NCBI GenBank assembly: GCA_963717215.1
Contig: CAVQVS010000009.1
Span: 372,001 to 436,000, forward strand
DNA length: 64,000 nt
Source of the DNA: Roseiarcus sp963717215
Lineage (GTDB): Bacteria; Pseudomonadota; Alphaproteobacteria; Rhizobiales; Beijerinckiaceae
Reading direction: 5' to 3'
The position numbers were made by a program, and so were the translations under genes. Each line of letters starts with the position of its first letter. Within the stretch, counting starts at the first letter, position 1. Positions 18,156 to 26,061 of the stretch are shown here, in pieces. The notes under the pieces were generated by a model. The model was not told the origin of the DNA. It did not search any database and was given only the letters and a program-made list of their open reading frames with translations.

Positions 18156-18566
18156 ATGCGACTTCTTTTTTTTGCAATCGCCGCGATCGCCTTTTGCTCG
18201 TTGGCTGACGCCCAGAATGCGCATCCGTCACAAGCCGCCTGCGACGCCGCCAAAATTGGCGCCCGTGAGCTCGCCGAGTGCCTGAGAACCGGCGCCGATC
18301 GGGCCGACAGGGAGCTCGCGGTCGCCGTCGAGGCGGCGATCAAATCGATCGACGCCCGCCCGGGCCTCTTATCCTCGCAGAAGGCCCGGTGGCGCCGCTC
18401 GCTCAGTGACGCGCAGGCGCAATGGGTCGCGTGGCGCGATTCGGAATGCCAGGACGTTGCGCCATTCGAATCCGGCATGGACGCGAAGGCCGGCGATCCG
18501 CGCCTGCGCTGCATCATCGACTACGATGCCGACCGCGTGGCGAGCCTCAAGGCGCGTTATCGTTGA
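18156..18566 (+). CDS. Secreted LprI-like (DUF1311) lysozyme-inhibitor-domain protein
   Basis: 136 residues with a signal peptide (MRLLFFAIAAIAFCSLADA, mature about QNAHPSQ). The mature part has the LprI pattern of paired Cys and a WVAWRDSECQDVA helix followed by RCIIDYDADRVASLKARY, where a Cys-rich helical bundle forms. Lysozyme inhibition is known for the mycobacterial member only; here it is a family label. The same frame is reached by reading through the broken aminotransferase, but the ATG at 18156 is a clean separate start. Confidence 0.82.
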   Translation: MRLLFFAIAAIAFCSLADAQNAHPSQAACDAAKIGARELAECLRTGADRADRELAVAVEAAIKSIDARPGLLSSQKARWRRSLSDAQAQWVAWRDSECQDVAPFESGMDAKAGDPRLRCIIDYDADRVASLKARYR

Positions 18567-18640
18567 GGAATTCTGGCCGCGCTTCGAGTGGGGTTTCCGC
18601 TCACGCCAATCCGGCTCAACGCCGCTGAAGGAGATCAACC

Positions 18641-19624
18641 TTGGCGAGTCTTGATGGCTTGGGCTACGTCGTCGATTATTTTGATCGGGGATCGTATCGG
18701 CGCGAGGATCCGGTCGAGGTCGCCAGCCTGCGAGCCCGCAAGGACGCGCGTGCCCTCCTGATCGCCCGCGACATGCCGGTATCGCGCAATACCGAGAAAG
18801 GGCTCGATCCGCTCCTGCCGATGAGCGAGATCACGGCGCTTGGCGGAGCGCAGGTCGAAGCATTCCTCGGCCTCACGCCGGGTGGCGCGCCAATCTTCAT
18901 CGCTCTCCTGGCTGATGAGGCTGTCGAACTGCGCTCGGATACGAGCGACGGCTTTCTCGATCGGCGCATTTTGGCCGTGCCGGGCCGCGAGGATCTGAAG
19001 CTCGTCGATCTGCGCTCGATCGCGATGGGCGGCCTTGTCCCGCCGGACGAGGCTGCGATGTTGGCGGCGGCCAAAGCCTTGATGCACTGGCACGCGCACC
19101 ACCGCTTCTGCTCGAATTGCGGGACGCCGACTGAGGTCGCCGTAGCCGGCTGGCGCCGGGATTGCCCGGTATGCAAAGCGATCCACTTCCCGCGCACCGA
19201 TCCGGTCGTGATTATGCTTGCGATCGATGGCGACGCTTGCCTGCTCGGCCGCCAACCGCAATTCCCGAAGGGGATGTATTCGGCGCTGGCTGGTTTCGTC
19301 GAGCCGGGAGAAACCATCGAAGCCGCGGTCAGGCGCGAAGTGCGTGAGGAGGCCGGTGTCGCCTGTCGCGCGGTCCAGTATTTTGCCTCGCAGCCATGGC
19401 CTTTCCCCGCTTCCTTGATGATTGGCAGCTTTGCCGAAGCGGAAAGCCGAAGCCTCGAGATCGATCGCGTCGAGTTGGAGGACGCTCGCTGGTTCAGCCG
19501 TGACGAGGCGATCGCGCTCCTCGAACGCCGCCACCCGGATGGTCTAGCCGCTCCGAATCCTATGGCGATTGCCCATCACCTGCTTAAACGGTGGGCCTAT
19601 AAAGCCGTCACGTTTGGGGAGTGA
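18641..19624 (+). CDS. nudC: NADH pyrophosphatase NudC (NAD-capped RNA decapping Nudix hydrolase)
   Basis: 327 residues, with N-terminal domain, zinc ribbon and Nudix domain in the NudC order. The four zinc ligands are C157, C160, C175 and C178. The Nudix box is residues 218-240 (GFVEPGETIEAAVRREVREE then AGV), and the NudC-specific SQPWPFP follows at 250-256. It hydrolyses NADH/NAD+ and removes NAD caps from RNA in characterised members. A TTG start at 18641 has AAGGAG 8-9 bases upstream; no ATG gives a full N-terminal domain. Confidence 0.95.
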   Translation: MASLDGLGYVVDYFDRGSYRREDPVEVASLRARKDARALLIARDMPVSRNTEKGLDPLLPMSEITALGGAQVEAFLGLTPGGAPIFIALLADEAVELRSDTSDGFLDRRILAVPGREDLKLVDLRSIAMGGLVPPDEAAMLAAAKALMHWHAHHRFCSNCGTPTEVAVAGWRRDCPVCKAIHFPRTDPVVIMLAIDGDACLLGRQPQFPKGMYSALAGFVEPGETIEAAVRREVREEAGVACRAVQYFASQPWPFPASLMIGSFAEAESRSLEIDRVELEDARWFSRDEAIALLERRHPDGLAAPNPMAIAHHLLKRWAYKAVTFGE

Positions 19625-19646
19625 CGTCCGCGGCTGCGTTGCGGAC

Positions 19647-19689
19647 AAAAAAAGAGCGGATCGGCTAGGAGGGGGCCCGCCGATCCGCT
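19647..19689 (-). terminator. Rho-independent terminator for the leftward carboxypeptidase gene
   Basis: A perfect 11-base-pair inverted repeat, AGCGGATCGGC at 19655-19665 and GCCGATCCGCT at 19679-19689, with a 13-base loop. On the minus strand it is followed by C and a run of seven T (19653-19647), the correct order for a leftward terminator. It lies about 270 bases after the stop of the D,D-carboxypeptidase gene and 23 bases past nudC; the plus strand has no T run, so it would serve leftward transcripts. Confidence 0.8.
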
Positions 19690-19961
19690 AGCTCTCGTGG
19701 AGTTCATCTCGGTCCGACTTGGCGCTCGGGGGCTGGGGGGCAAGAAAACCGAGCTAACCGCGAACCGATTCCACGGGGGCACTGTCTGAATTTGACTGGC
19801 CGTTGCGGCACCCGCTTGACGACAAACTGGCCAAAACAAGGCATTTCGTAAAAAATTATTTCTGCTTCTTCTACCAGTTAAAGGTGTGGGCCTGGAAGCA
19901 CGCTTGCAAATAGTTGAAAACTCTAATCGCCAGCTTTGCACGTCGCCCCCGGATCTCAGAT

Positions 19962-21296
19962 TCAGTTGGTGGATACCTCTTTCTTCTCCATCTTCGCGGG
20001 TGCGCTCTTTGGAGGTTTGTGCGCCGCCATGCTGTTTCCGGAATGCCGGGCCGGCTTGTGCTTTGATCGGGATGAACGCTGGATGGGCGCGCTCGCGTCG
20101 CCTTCCGCAGTTGTCGCGACTGCGGACGCATCGTCGGAGGACATGGTCTTGGCGCCGGCCGAGGCCGCCGCGGTTTCTGTTGTCGTTCGATGGGCGCCCA
20201 GCGCCTGCCCCTTCCATCCCGGCGCGGGCCCAATGTAAACGCGCACCGGATCGAAGCGGATCCTTTCGTTCGAAAGCTGGGTGTGGGCTGCTGCTGGGGC
20301 GAAAAGCGCCGCCAAGGGGGTGGGAAGCATCCCGGCGCCCCCCCGTGATCCTGCTCCCCCCTGAGCCTGCTCAGAAACGCCGTCATCTTCCGCGGCGGCG
20401 AGCACGGCCGCGTTGCGATGCAGGCATACGTCGGCGCGCATGTTGGGCGGGGCGCCTGAGCCAGCGGGCAGCGACTCCAGCGAGCCGTTGCCCCCACCGG
20501 TGGCGAAGCCGCGGTCGAACAGATCCGCCGCTTCCTGGTTGCGGGCTCTCGCCGACGGCGCCCCAAGCACGACGACGATCAGATGCCGCCCATGGTTGGC
20601 GCTCGCCACCACATTGAAGCCTGCGGGGCAGGTGAACCCTGTCTTCATCCCATCGGCGCCGGGATAGCGGCCAAGCAAACCATTGTGATTCGGGATGTAC
20701 CGGTTGCCGAGTTGAATCGCCCCAATGCTGAAGAGATCGGCGTGATCTGGAAATTCGTGCAACAGCGCGCGCGCGATGAGAGCCATGTCGCGAGCCGAAG
20801 ACACATGGGCGGGATTATGCAGGCCGTTGGGATTGACGAAATGCAATTCATGCAGGCCCAACCGCTGCGCGTCGGCGTTCATGTCGTCGGCAAAGGCTTC
20901 GATCGAGCCCGAAACGCCTTCGGCGACCATCACCGCGACATCGTTGGGCGACTTGACCATCAGCATCTTGAGGGCGTTATCGAGGGTCACCTGGGTGCCG
21001 GGCCGGAACCCCATTTTCGAAGGCGGCATTCGCGCCGCGCGGGCCGACATGACCAGCGGCGTATCGAGCGCCAGTTTGCCGCTCCGCACCGCGTCCAGGG
21101 CGACATAGACCGTCATCAGCTTGGTCAGCGACGCCGGGTACCATGGCGCGGTCGCCTCGTTCTCCATCAACACCTGATCGCTGTCCGCGTCGACAACGAG
21201 GTAAGGGGTCGCCTGCACCGAGGCTGCGCCGAGCGCCAGCGCGGCGGCGAAGCCGTAGAGGACGCGCCGTCCGATCGAGCACCAGCCAAATGGCAT
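19962..21296 (-). CDS. D-alanyl-D-alanine carboxypeptidase (low-mass penicillin-binding protein)
   Basis: 444 residues, secreted by a signal peptide (LYGFAAALALGAASVQA). Penicillin-binding motifs are all present: SLTK (S56-K59), SPN (S116-N118) and KTG (K218-G220). It trims the terminal D-Ala of peptidoglycan stem peptides. The C-terminal part from about residue 270 is low-complexity, rich in Ala/Pro/Ser/Lys, and ends in a Lys-rich tail; no clear amphipathic membrane anchor or SPOR domain is seen. Single gene on the minus strand with its own terminator. DacA versus DacC versus PbpG subtype is not decided. Confidence 0.93.
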   Translation of the reverse strand: MPFGWCSIGRRVLYGFAAALALGAASVQATPYLVVDADSDQVLMENEATAPWYPASLTKLMTVYVALDAVRSGKLALDTPLVMSARAARMPPSKMGFRPGTQVTLDNALKMLMVKSPNDVAVMVAEGVSGSIEAFADDMNADAQRLGLHELHFVNPNGLHNPAHVSSARDMALIARALLHEFPDHADLFSIGAIQLGNRYIPNHNGLLGRYPGADGMKTGFTCPAGFNVVASANHGRHLIVVVLGAPSARARNQEAADLFDRGFATGGGNGSLESLPAGSGAPPNMRADVCLHRNAAVLAAAEDDGVSEQAQGGAGSRGGAGMLPTPLAALFAPAAAHTQLSNERIRFDPVRVYIGPAPGWKGQALGAHRTTTETAAASAGAKTMSSDDASAVATTAEGDASAPIQRSSRSKHKPARHSGNSMAAHKPPKSAPAKMEKKEVSTN

Positions 21297-21446
21297 GATT
21301 GCGTTCCCCGCGATCTCTCTGGACTCAGCGTCTCCTAGTGGATGACGGCGGGAATCTCAAGCCGCGGCGGCGTTCAGCGCAGGTTCTGATGGGCAATCCG
21401 GGGCGATAATTTGGTCCAGCCGATCTTCGCGCAGACAATATAACAC

Positions 21447-22052
21447 TCAAACAATATGGAATCGTTGCTTCGCCGGATCGACCGGCGGCCCTGGGGGGAA
21501 ATGCGCCGCAAGAATCTCGCCGCAGCTTGCCGCGAGCCCAGTGAGCGCGGCCTCCGTCTCCCCGGCGGCGAGCGGTCGGAGCGCCTCATTGACCGCGGCT
21601 TGCCACTGCGCCTGGGGAACGAGGCGCTCTGCGTCCTCGGCTGGAACAATGCGGACGTAATGCTCGGCCAGCGACACATAGATGAGCGCCCCACAGCGTG
21701 AGCGGTCGATCCCGCGCAGGACGAACTGCGCGAGCGCCGCACGGTGGCCAGCCGAGCGCGCCACGCGCTTCGGGATCAGCCACCGCCGCAACGGCGGAAG
21801 AGAGACCAGCACGGCGGCGAGAATGGCGACCAGGAGCTGAGCGACGTAGATGCGATGGGCGGATAGGTTGGTGAACACGAGCAGCGGAAGCGGCGTCGCA
21901 AGAGCCAGAACGCAGGCGCCGAGCAGAAACTCTCCGTCGAGCGAGGTGGAGGCGCCGGCGAGCACGCAGACAAGCGGAGCGCGGGTCTCGAGTTGGGCCG
22001 CGTCATAAGCAGCCTCGACGCGCGCCGCCGCTTCGGGCTCGAGGATCATCAC
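21447..22052 (-). CDS. TPM-domain membrane protein
   Basis: 201 residues. Two hydrophobic segments (about residues 43-85) near the start precede a domain with GALIYVSLAEHYVRIVPAED, like the TPM (YgcG-type) fold. The start GTG/ATG overlaps the stop of the YgcG gene (GTGA), and it follows lemA and ygcG in the order seen in many bacteria where the trio is an operon. Function in this family is unknown, although a role in envelope stress has been suggested for the LemA/TPM group. Confidence 0.8.
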   Translation of the reverse strand: MMILEPEAAARVEAAYDAAQLETRAPLVCVLAGASTSLDGEFLLGACVLALATPLPLLVFTNLSAHRIYVAQLLVAILAAVLVSLPPLRRWLIPKRVARSAGHRAALAQFVLRGIDRSRCGALIYVSLAEHYVRIVPAEDAERLVPQAQWQAAVNEALRPLAAGETEAALTGLAASCGEILAAHFPPGPPVDPAKQRFHIV

Positions 22053-22846
22053 CAGCCGCCCGAGGCGCCGCCGCCTCCGGAAGACCCGCCCCCGCCAGAA
22101 AAACCGCCACCGCCGAATCCTCCACCGCCGCCAAACCCGCCGCCACCGCGGAATCCGCCCCCGAATCCGCCGGTACCCATCGGGATGAAAATGACGTTGC
22201 CCCCGCCGCTTCTCCGGCTCATCCGGCTCAACACGAACATGATGAAAAGAAAGATGAGAAACGGTGCCAGCGTATCGAGCAACGAAGCCTCATGTTCCGC
22301 CCTCATATCGGCTGGCTTCGGCTTCCACTCGGTCGAATCGGTCGAGAGCGTTGTGATGATGTCGTCGACGCCGCGCGTCACGCCGCCGTTGAAATCTCCC
22401 GCCTTGAAGCGCGGAGCGATGGCGTTCGCAATGATGATGCTGGAGACGGCATCGGTCAGCGTGCCCTCGAGGCCATAGCCGACCTCGATGCGCACCCGTC
22501 GTTCCTTCGGCGCGATCAGGAGGAGCGCGCCGTTGTTCTCTTTTGCTTCGCCTAGCTTCCAGGCGCGAAACAGTCCATTGGCGTAAGGCTCGATCTCCTT
22601 GCCGTCGAGCGAGGACACGGTCGCTACGACAAGCTGGATTCGGGACTTCTGTTCAAGATCGGCGAGCTTGCGCTCGAGATCGGCCTTGGTGACGGGTGAG
22701 AGAATGTTCGCCTGATCGACGACCCTGCCGGTCAGCGGAGGATAGTCCGCCGCTGCGAGCGCCGCGCTCGCCCACAGGGCAGCAAGAAGCGCGATGATGA
22801 ACGCCGTCGGCCAGAGAAACGACGCCCGCGGCCGAAGGCGTGGCAT
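22049..22846 (-). CDS. YgcG/TPM-domain secreted membrane protein with Gly-rich tail
   Basis: 265 residues. Signal peptide or first helix (residues about 10-31), then the TPM domain (LTGRVVDQANILSPVTKADLERKL; VGYGLEGTLTDAVSS; AIAPRFKAGDFNGGV), a second membrane helix (LDTLAPFLIFLFIMFVLSRM), and a glycine-dominated tail ending GGW. Arg-Arg-Ser-Gly before the tail is typical. It lies 21 bases after lemA and overlaps the next TPM gene. Probably faces the periplasm with the tail in the cytoplasm or as linker; function not known. Confidence 0.9.
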   Translation of the reverse strand: MPRLRPRASFLWPTAFIIALLAALWASAALAAADYPPLTGRVVDQANILSPVTKADLERKLADLEQKSRIQLVVATVSSLDGKEIEPYANGLFRAWKLGEAKENNGALLLIAPKERRVRIEVGYGLEGTLTDAVSSIIIANAIAPRFKAGDFNGGVTRGVDDIITTLSTDSTEWKPKPADMRAEHEASLLDTLAPFLIFLFIMFVLSRMSRRSGGGNVIFIPMGTGGFGGGFRGGGGFGGGGGFGGGGFSGGGGSSGGGGASGGW

Positions 22847-22867
22847 GCAAGCTCTCCCTCTAACGGG

Positions 22868-23464
22868 TTAGAACTTCACCTTCGGCGCCGCTTGCGCGTC
22901 GGAATCGGCGGTGAACGGAACCAGCGGCTTGATCGAGCGGAACACCGTCTGCGCCCAGAGCACGCTTGGGAATGTCCTGAGCGTCGTGTTGAAGTCCTGC
23001 ACCGACGCGATGTAATCGCGGCGGGCGACAGCAATGCGGTTTTCCGTCCCTTCGAGCTGGGATTGCAGCGCGAGGAAATTCGCGTTCGATTTGAGCTCCG
23101 GATAGTTTTCGCTGACCGCGAGCAGTCGCCCGAGGGCGCCCGACAGCGCGTTTTGCGCATCCTGCAGCGCTTTAACCTTTGCCGGGTCGGTCAGGTCGTT
23201 TGCGTCGAGGTGGATCGAGGTCGCCTTGGCGCGCGCCTCGGTGACCTGGACGAAGACGTCCTTTTCCTGCTTGGCGAAGCCTTGAACGGTCGCGACCAGA
23301 TTGGGAACGAGGTCGGCGCGGCGCTGATATTGGTTCTGAACTTCCGCCCAGGCGGCGTTGGCGGCCTCCTGCTTGGTCGGAATGACATTGTAGCCGCAGG
23401 CGGAAACCGAAACGGCGATCAGCGCCAGAGCGGCGAGCGCTCGCAACCGATTGAGAAAGCCCAT
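22868..23464 (-). CDS. lemA: LemA family lipoprotein-like membrane protein
   Basis: 198 residues; the start MGFLNRLRALAAL at 23464 gives a signal peptide with lipobox SACGYN. The LemA core is plain: YQRRADLVPNLVATVQGFAKQEKDVF, then VSENYPELKSNANFLALQSQLEGTE and a long antiparallel helix pair. First gene of the lemA-ygcG-TPM operon. A lipidated LemA differs from the classical membrane-helix form; cleavage at Cys is an inference from the lipobox. Role unknown. Confidence 0.9.
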   Translation of the reverse strand: MGFLNRLRALAALALIAVSVSACGYNVIPTKQEAANAAWAEVQNQYQRRADLVPNLVATVQGFAKQEKDVFVQVTEARAKATSIHLDANDLTDPAKVKALQDAQNALSGALGRLLAVSENYPELKSNANFLALQSQLEGTENRIAVARRDYIASVQDFNTTLRTFPSVLWAQTVFRSIKPLVPFTADSDAQAAPKVKF

Positions 23465-23696
23465 TGCCAACCCCTCCCGACAAGACCCCGCTTCGCGGGT
23501 CGGATCCCAACCATAACGCGCCAAACGCCATTAAGCCATCAGCTATGACAAGGTCTTGACGCCAAATCCTGCGCTCCGGCCTCCAAAGCGCGCTTGATCG
23601 CATCCCGCGCATTCACTAGAAGCCTTCGTCCGGCGTGGCGACGCCTGACCGCGAGTTTCTCCGCAAAGCTCGTGTTTCGTGAAGGCTGAACAAACA

Positions 23697-24716
23697 ATGC
23701 GTGTGTATTACGATCGAGACTCCGATCTCAATCTGATCAAAGCCAGGAAAGTGGCGGTCGTCGGCTATGGCAGCCAGGGCCATGCGCATGTTCTCAATAT
23801 GCGCGACAGCGGCGTGAAGGAGATCGCGGTGGCGCTGCGGCCGGGCTCGACCTCAGCCAAAAAGGCCGAAGCCGAGGGCATCAAAGTCCTGGACGTCGCC
23901 ACCGCCGCCAAGTGGGCAGACATCGTGATGATGCTGACGCCCGATGAATTGCAGGCCGAGATCTACCGCGACCATCTTGCGCCCAACATGAAGCAGGGCG
24001 GGGCGCTGATGTTCGCTCATGGGCTCAACGTTCACTTCAATCTTATCGAGCCGCGCGCCGATCTCGATGTGCTGATGGTCGCACCGAAGGGCCCCGGCCA
24101 CACGGTGCGCTCCGAATACAAGCGCGGCGGCGGCGTGCCGTGCCTCATCGCGATCCACCAGAACGCGAGCGGCAACGCGCACGATGTTGGCTTGTCCTAC
24201 GCCTCGGCGATCGGCGGGGGACGCGCCGGCGTCATCGAGACGTCGTTCCGGGAGGAATGCGAGACCGACCTCTTCGGCGAGCAGACGGTTCTGTGCGGCG
24301 GACTCGTCGAACTGATCCGCGCCGGCTACGAGACGCTGGTCGAGGCCGGTTATGCGCCGGAAATGGCCTATTTCGAATGCCTGCACGAGGTGAAGCTGAT
24401 CGTCGACCTCATCTACGAGGGCGGCATCGCCAACATGAACTACTCGATCTCCAACACCGCCGAATACGGCGAGTACGTCACGGGTCCCCGCCTCATCACG
24501 CCCGAGACCAAGGCCGAAATGAAACGTGTGCTCGAAGATATTCAGTCCGGCAAATTCACCCGCGACTGGATGCTGGAAAACAGGGTCAACCAGACATCGT
24601 TCAAGGCCATGCGCGCCCGCGCTAACGCCCATCCGATCGAAGAGGTCGGAGCGAAATTGCGCGAAATGATGCCCTGGATCGGCAAGAACAAGCTGGTCGA
24701 CAAAGCGAAGAACTGA
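23697..24716 (+). CDS. ilvC: Ketol-acid reductoisomerase, class I
   Basis: Second enzyme of valine/isoleucine synthesis: isomerises and reduces acetolactate and acetohydroxybutyrate with NADPH and Mg. 339 residues, the short (class I) length. Seen: VVGYGSQGHAHVLNMRDSGV (Rossmann nucleotide loop), APKGPGHTVRSEY, DLFGEQTVLCGG, and metal ligands in the AYFECLHEVKLIVDLIYEGG segment. Start MRVYYDRDSD is conserved; a GTG six codons upstream is less likely. Single gene upstream of the tRNA-Lys. Confidence 0.97.
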   Translation: MRVYYDRDSDLNLIKARKVAVVGYGSQGHAHVLNMRDSGVKEIAVALRPGSTSAKKAEAEGIKVLDVATAAKWADIVMMLTPDELQAEIYRDHLAPNMKQGGALMFAHGLNVHFNLIEPRADLDVLMVAPKGPGHTVRSEYKRGGGVPCLIAIHQNASGNAHDVGLSYASAIGGGRAGVIETSFREECETDLFGEQTVLCGGLVELIRAGYETLVEAGYAPEMAYFECLHEVKLIVDLIYEGGIANMNYSISNTAEYGEYVTGPRLITPETKAEMKRVLEDIQSGKFTRDWMLENRVNQTSFKAMRARANAHPIEEVGAKLREMMPWIGKNKLVDKAKN

Positions 24717-24842
24717 CGCCGTCCGAGCCGGCGGAGCGCGAAGCGCGCGGGCGCGCCTTGAGCGCCCGTTTGCGCTGGACAGGCCGACGCGCCTTTGCTA
24801 CACGCCGGCCCTTGCCGCGCGAAGCCGCGCGGCGGATGCGAT

Positions 24843-24918
<76 letters not shown>

Positions 24919-25175
24919 TCGATATCAATGAGTTAGCTTGCGCTTGTCTGCTCGCCGCTTCCCAAAAATAGGCTTGGGAAGCATGGCCTAGATTTTAGTT
25001 GATGTTGGTCGCTCAGCGATCGAGCCTTATGAAACTCTTTAGCTCATTAGCCAGGGCGCCCCCGGCAATGCGCCCTACGGGCCTGAGCTTTGCTTGCTCC
25101 CGACGAACCTAAGAAGCTATCCTTAGGAACGCTATCTCTTTTTGGGGCCCCTAAGGGGGTTCTAGTCGTCCGAGT
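24919..25175. other. Spacer rich in short inverted repeats between tRNA-Lys and IS630 relic
   Basis: No gene. Contains CCTAAG (25108-25113) paired with CTTAGG (25122-25127) and a GGGGCCCCTAAGGGGG palindrome near 25144-25159. These may be remnants of the IS left end or terminators; neither is proven. Confidence 0.4.
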
Positions 25176-25343
25176 TCACAGGAACTGAGTGTATAGCCTT
25201 GCGAGCTTGACGCGGGCGTCGGGGTTTTTGAATTGCCAATCCGGGATGCGGCGAGCGAAGCACTGGGTCGAGAGGACGGCGAGTTCGGATTCGGCCATGT
25301 CGAGCCAGCTTCCGTGCTTGGGCGTGAAATATATGACTGCGCC
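25176..25343 (-). pseudogene. Relic of an IS630-family transposase (3' end only)
   Basis: On the minus strand bases 25343-25176 translate as a 55-codon tail of an IS630 DDE transposase: VIYFTPKHGSWLDMAESE, LAVLSTQCFARRIPDW, then a basic end with stop TGA at 25176-25178. HGSWLDMAE contains the last catalytic acidic residue (E of DDE). The rest of the element is absent, and the fragment abuts the last two bases of the ABC ATPase gene at 25345. It marks an insertion next to the tRNA-Lys. Confidence 0.85.
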
Positions 25344-25344
25344 A

Positions 25345-26061
25345 CTAGAGGCTCAGGTGTTCGAGGACGCGCGCGTACGCTTCCAGACCACACGGACCTT
25401 CGTCGTCGATCTCGCCCATCTTGAGCACGGCCCATCTGTCGGCGACTCGGAGGGCGAACTCCAGGTTCTGCTCGACAACGAGCACCGCGGTTCCGTCCTT
25501 CGATCGATCGTCGCGCAGAACACCGACGATGCGATCGATGACGGACGGCTGCAGGCCTTCCGAGATCTCATCGACGAGCAGCAAGCGTGGTCGAAGCATG
25601 AGGGCGCGGGCGAGGATCAACATTTTTTGTTCGCCGCCCGACAGCGTGCCTGCTTTTTGCTTGAGCCTCTCCCGCAGAAACGGAAAATAGCCGAAGGCAT
25701 AATCGAGCGCGGCGCTGAGTTCACCGTCGCCGCGCACGGCAAGGCGTAGATTGTCGCGGATCGTGAGGTCCTGGAAAAGAGCTTGTTCCTGCGGCACGTA
25801 GCTCAGTCCCCAGGCAATCATCCGCGCTGGCGTCAGACCAGTCTGATCCATGCCCCCAACGTGAATGACGCCGCCGCGAAGCGGGATGAGTCCAAGGATA
25901 GTCTTGAGCAGAGTCGACTTGCCCATGCCATTCTTGCCGAGCACGGCGACGATCTCGCCGGGTCGAACGGACAGTGTCACAGCCTTAACGACTGAGACCG
26001 CGCCATAGCCGCTCGATATCTCGCGCAGGCTCAGCACGTCGTCGGCGCGAGCCTCAGACAT
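25345..26061 (-). CDS. ABC transporter ATP-binding protein, LivF/UrtE type (importer 2)
   Basis: 238 residues. Walker A GKNGMGKSTLLK (GKN rather than the usual GPN/GRN), signature LSGGEQKMLILARAL, Walker B LLLVDEISEG (LVDEISEG with Ile for the common Pro/Phe) and switch His replaced by Gln in VLVVEQNLEF, as usual for LivF. Start at 26061 (MSEARADDVLSL) overlaps the upstream gene by 8 bases; a longer frame adds 44 unlikely residues. It is the last gene of the amide operon and ends two bases before the IS630 relic, so a slightly altered C-terminus is possible. Confidence 0.9.
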   Translation of the reverse strand: MSEARADDVLSLREISSGYGAVSVVKAVTLSVRPGEIVAVLGKNGMGKSTLLKTILGLIPLRGGVIHVGGMDQTGLTPARMIAWGLSYVPQEQALFQDLTIRDNLRLAVRGDGELSAALDYAFGYFPFLRERLKQKAGTLSGGEQKMLILARALMLRPRLLLVDEISEGLQPSVIDRIVGVLRDDRSKDGTAVLVVEQNLEFALRVADRWAVLKMGEIDDEGPCGLEAYARVLEHLSL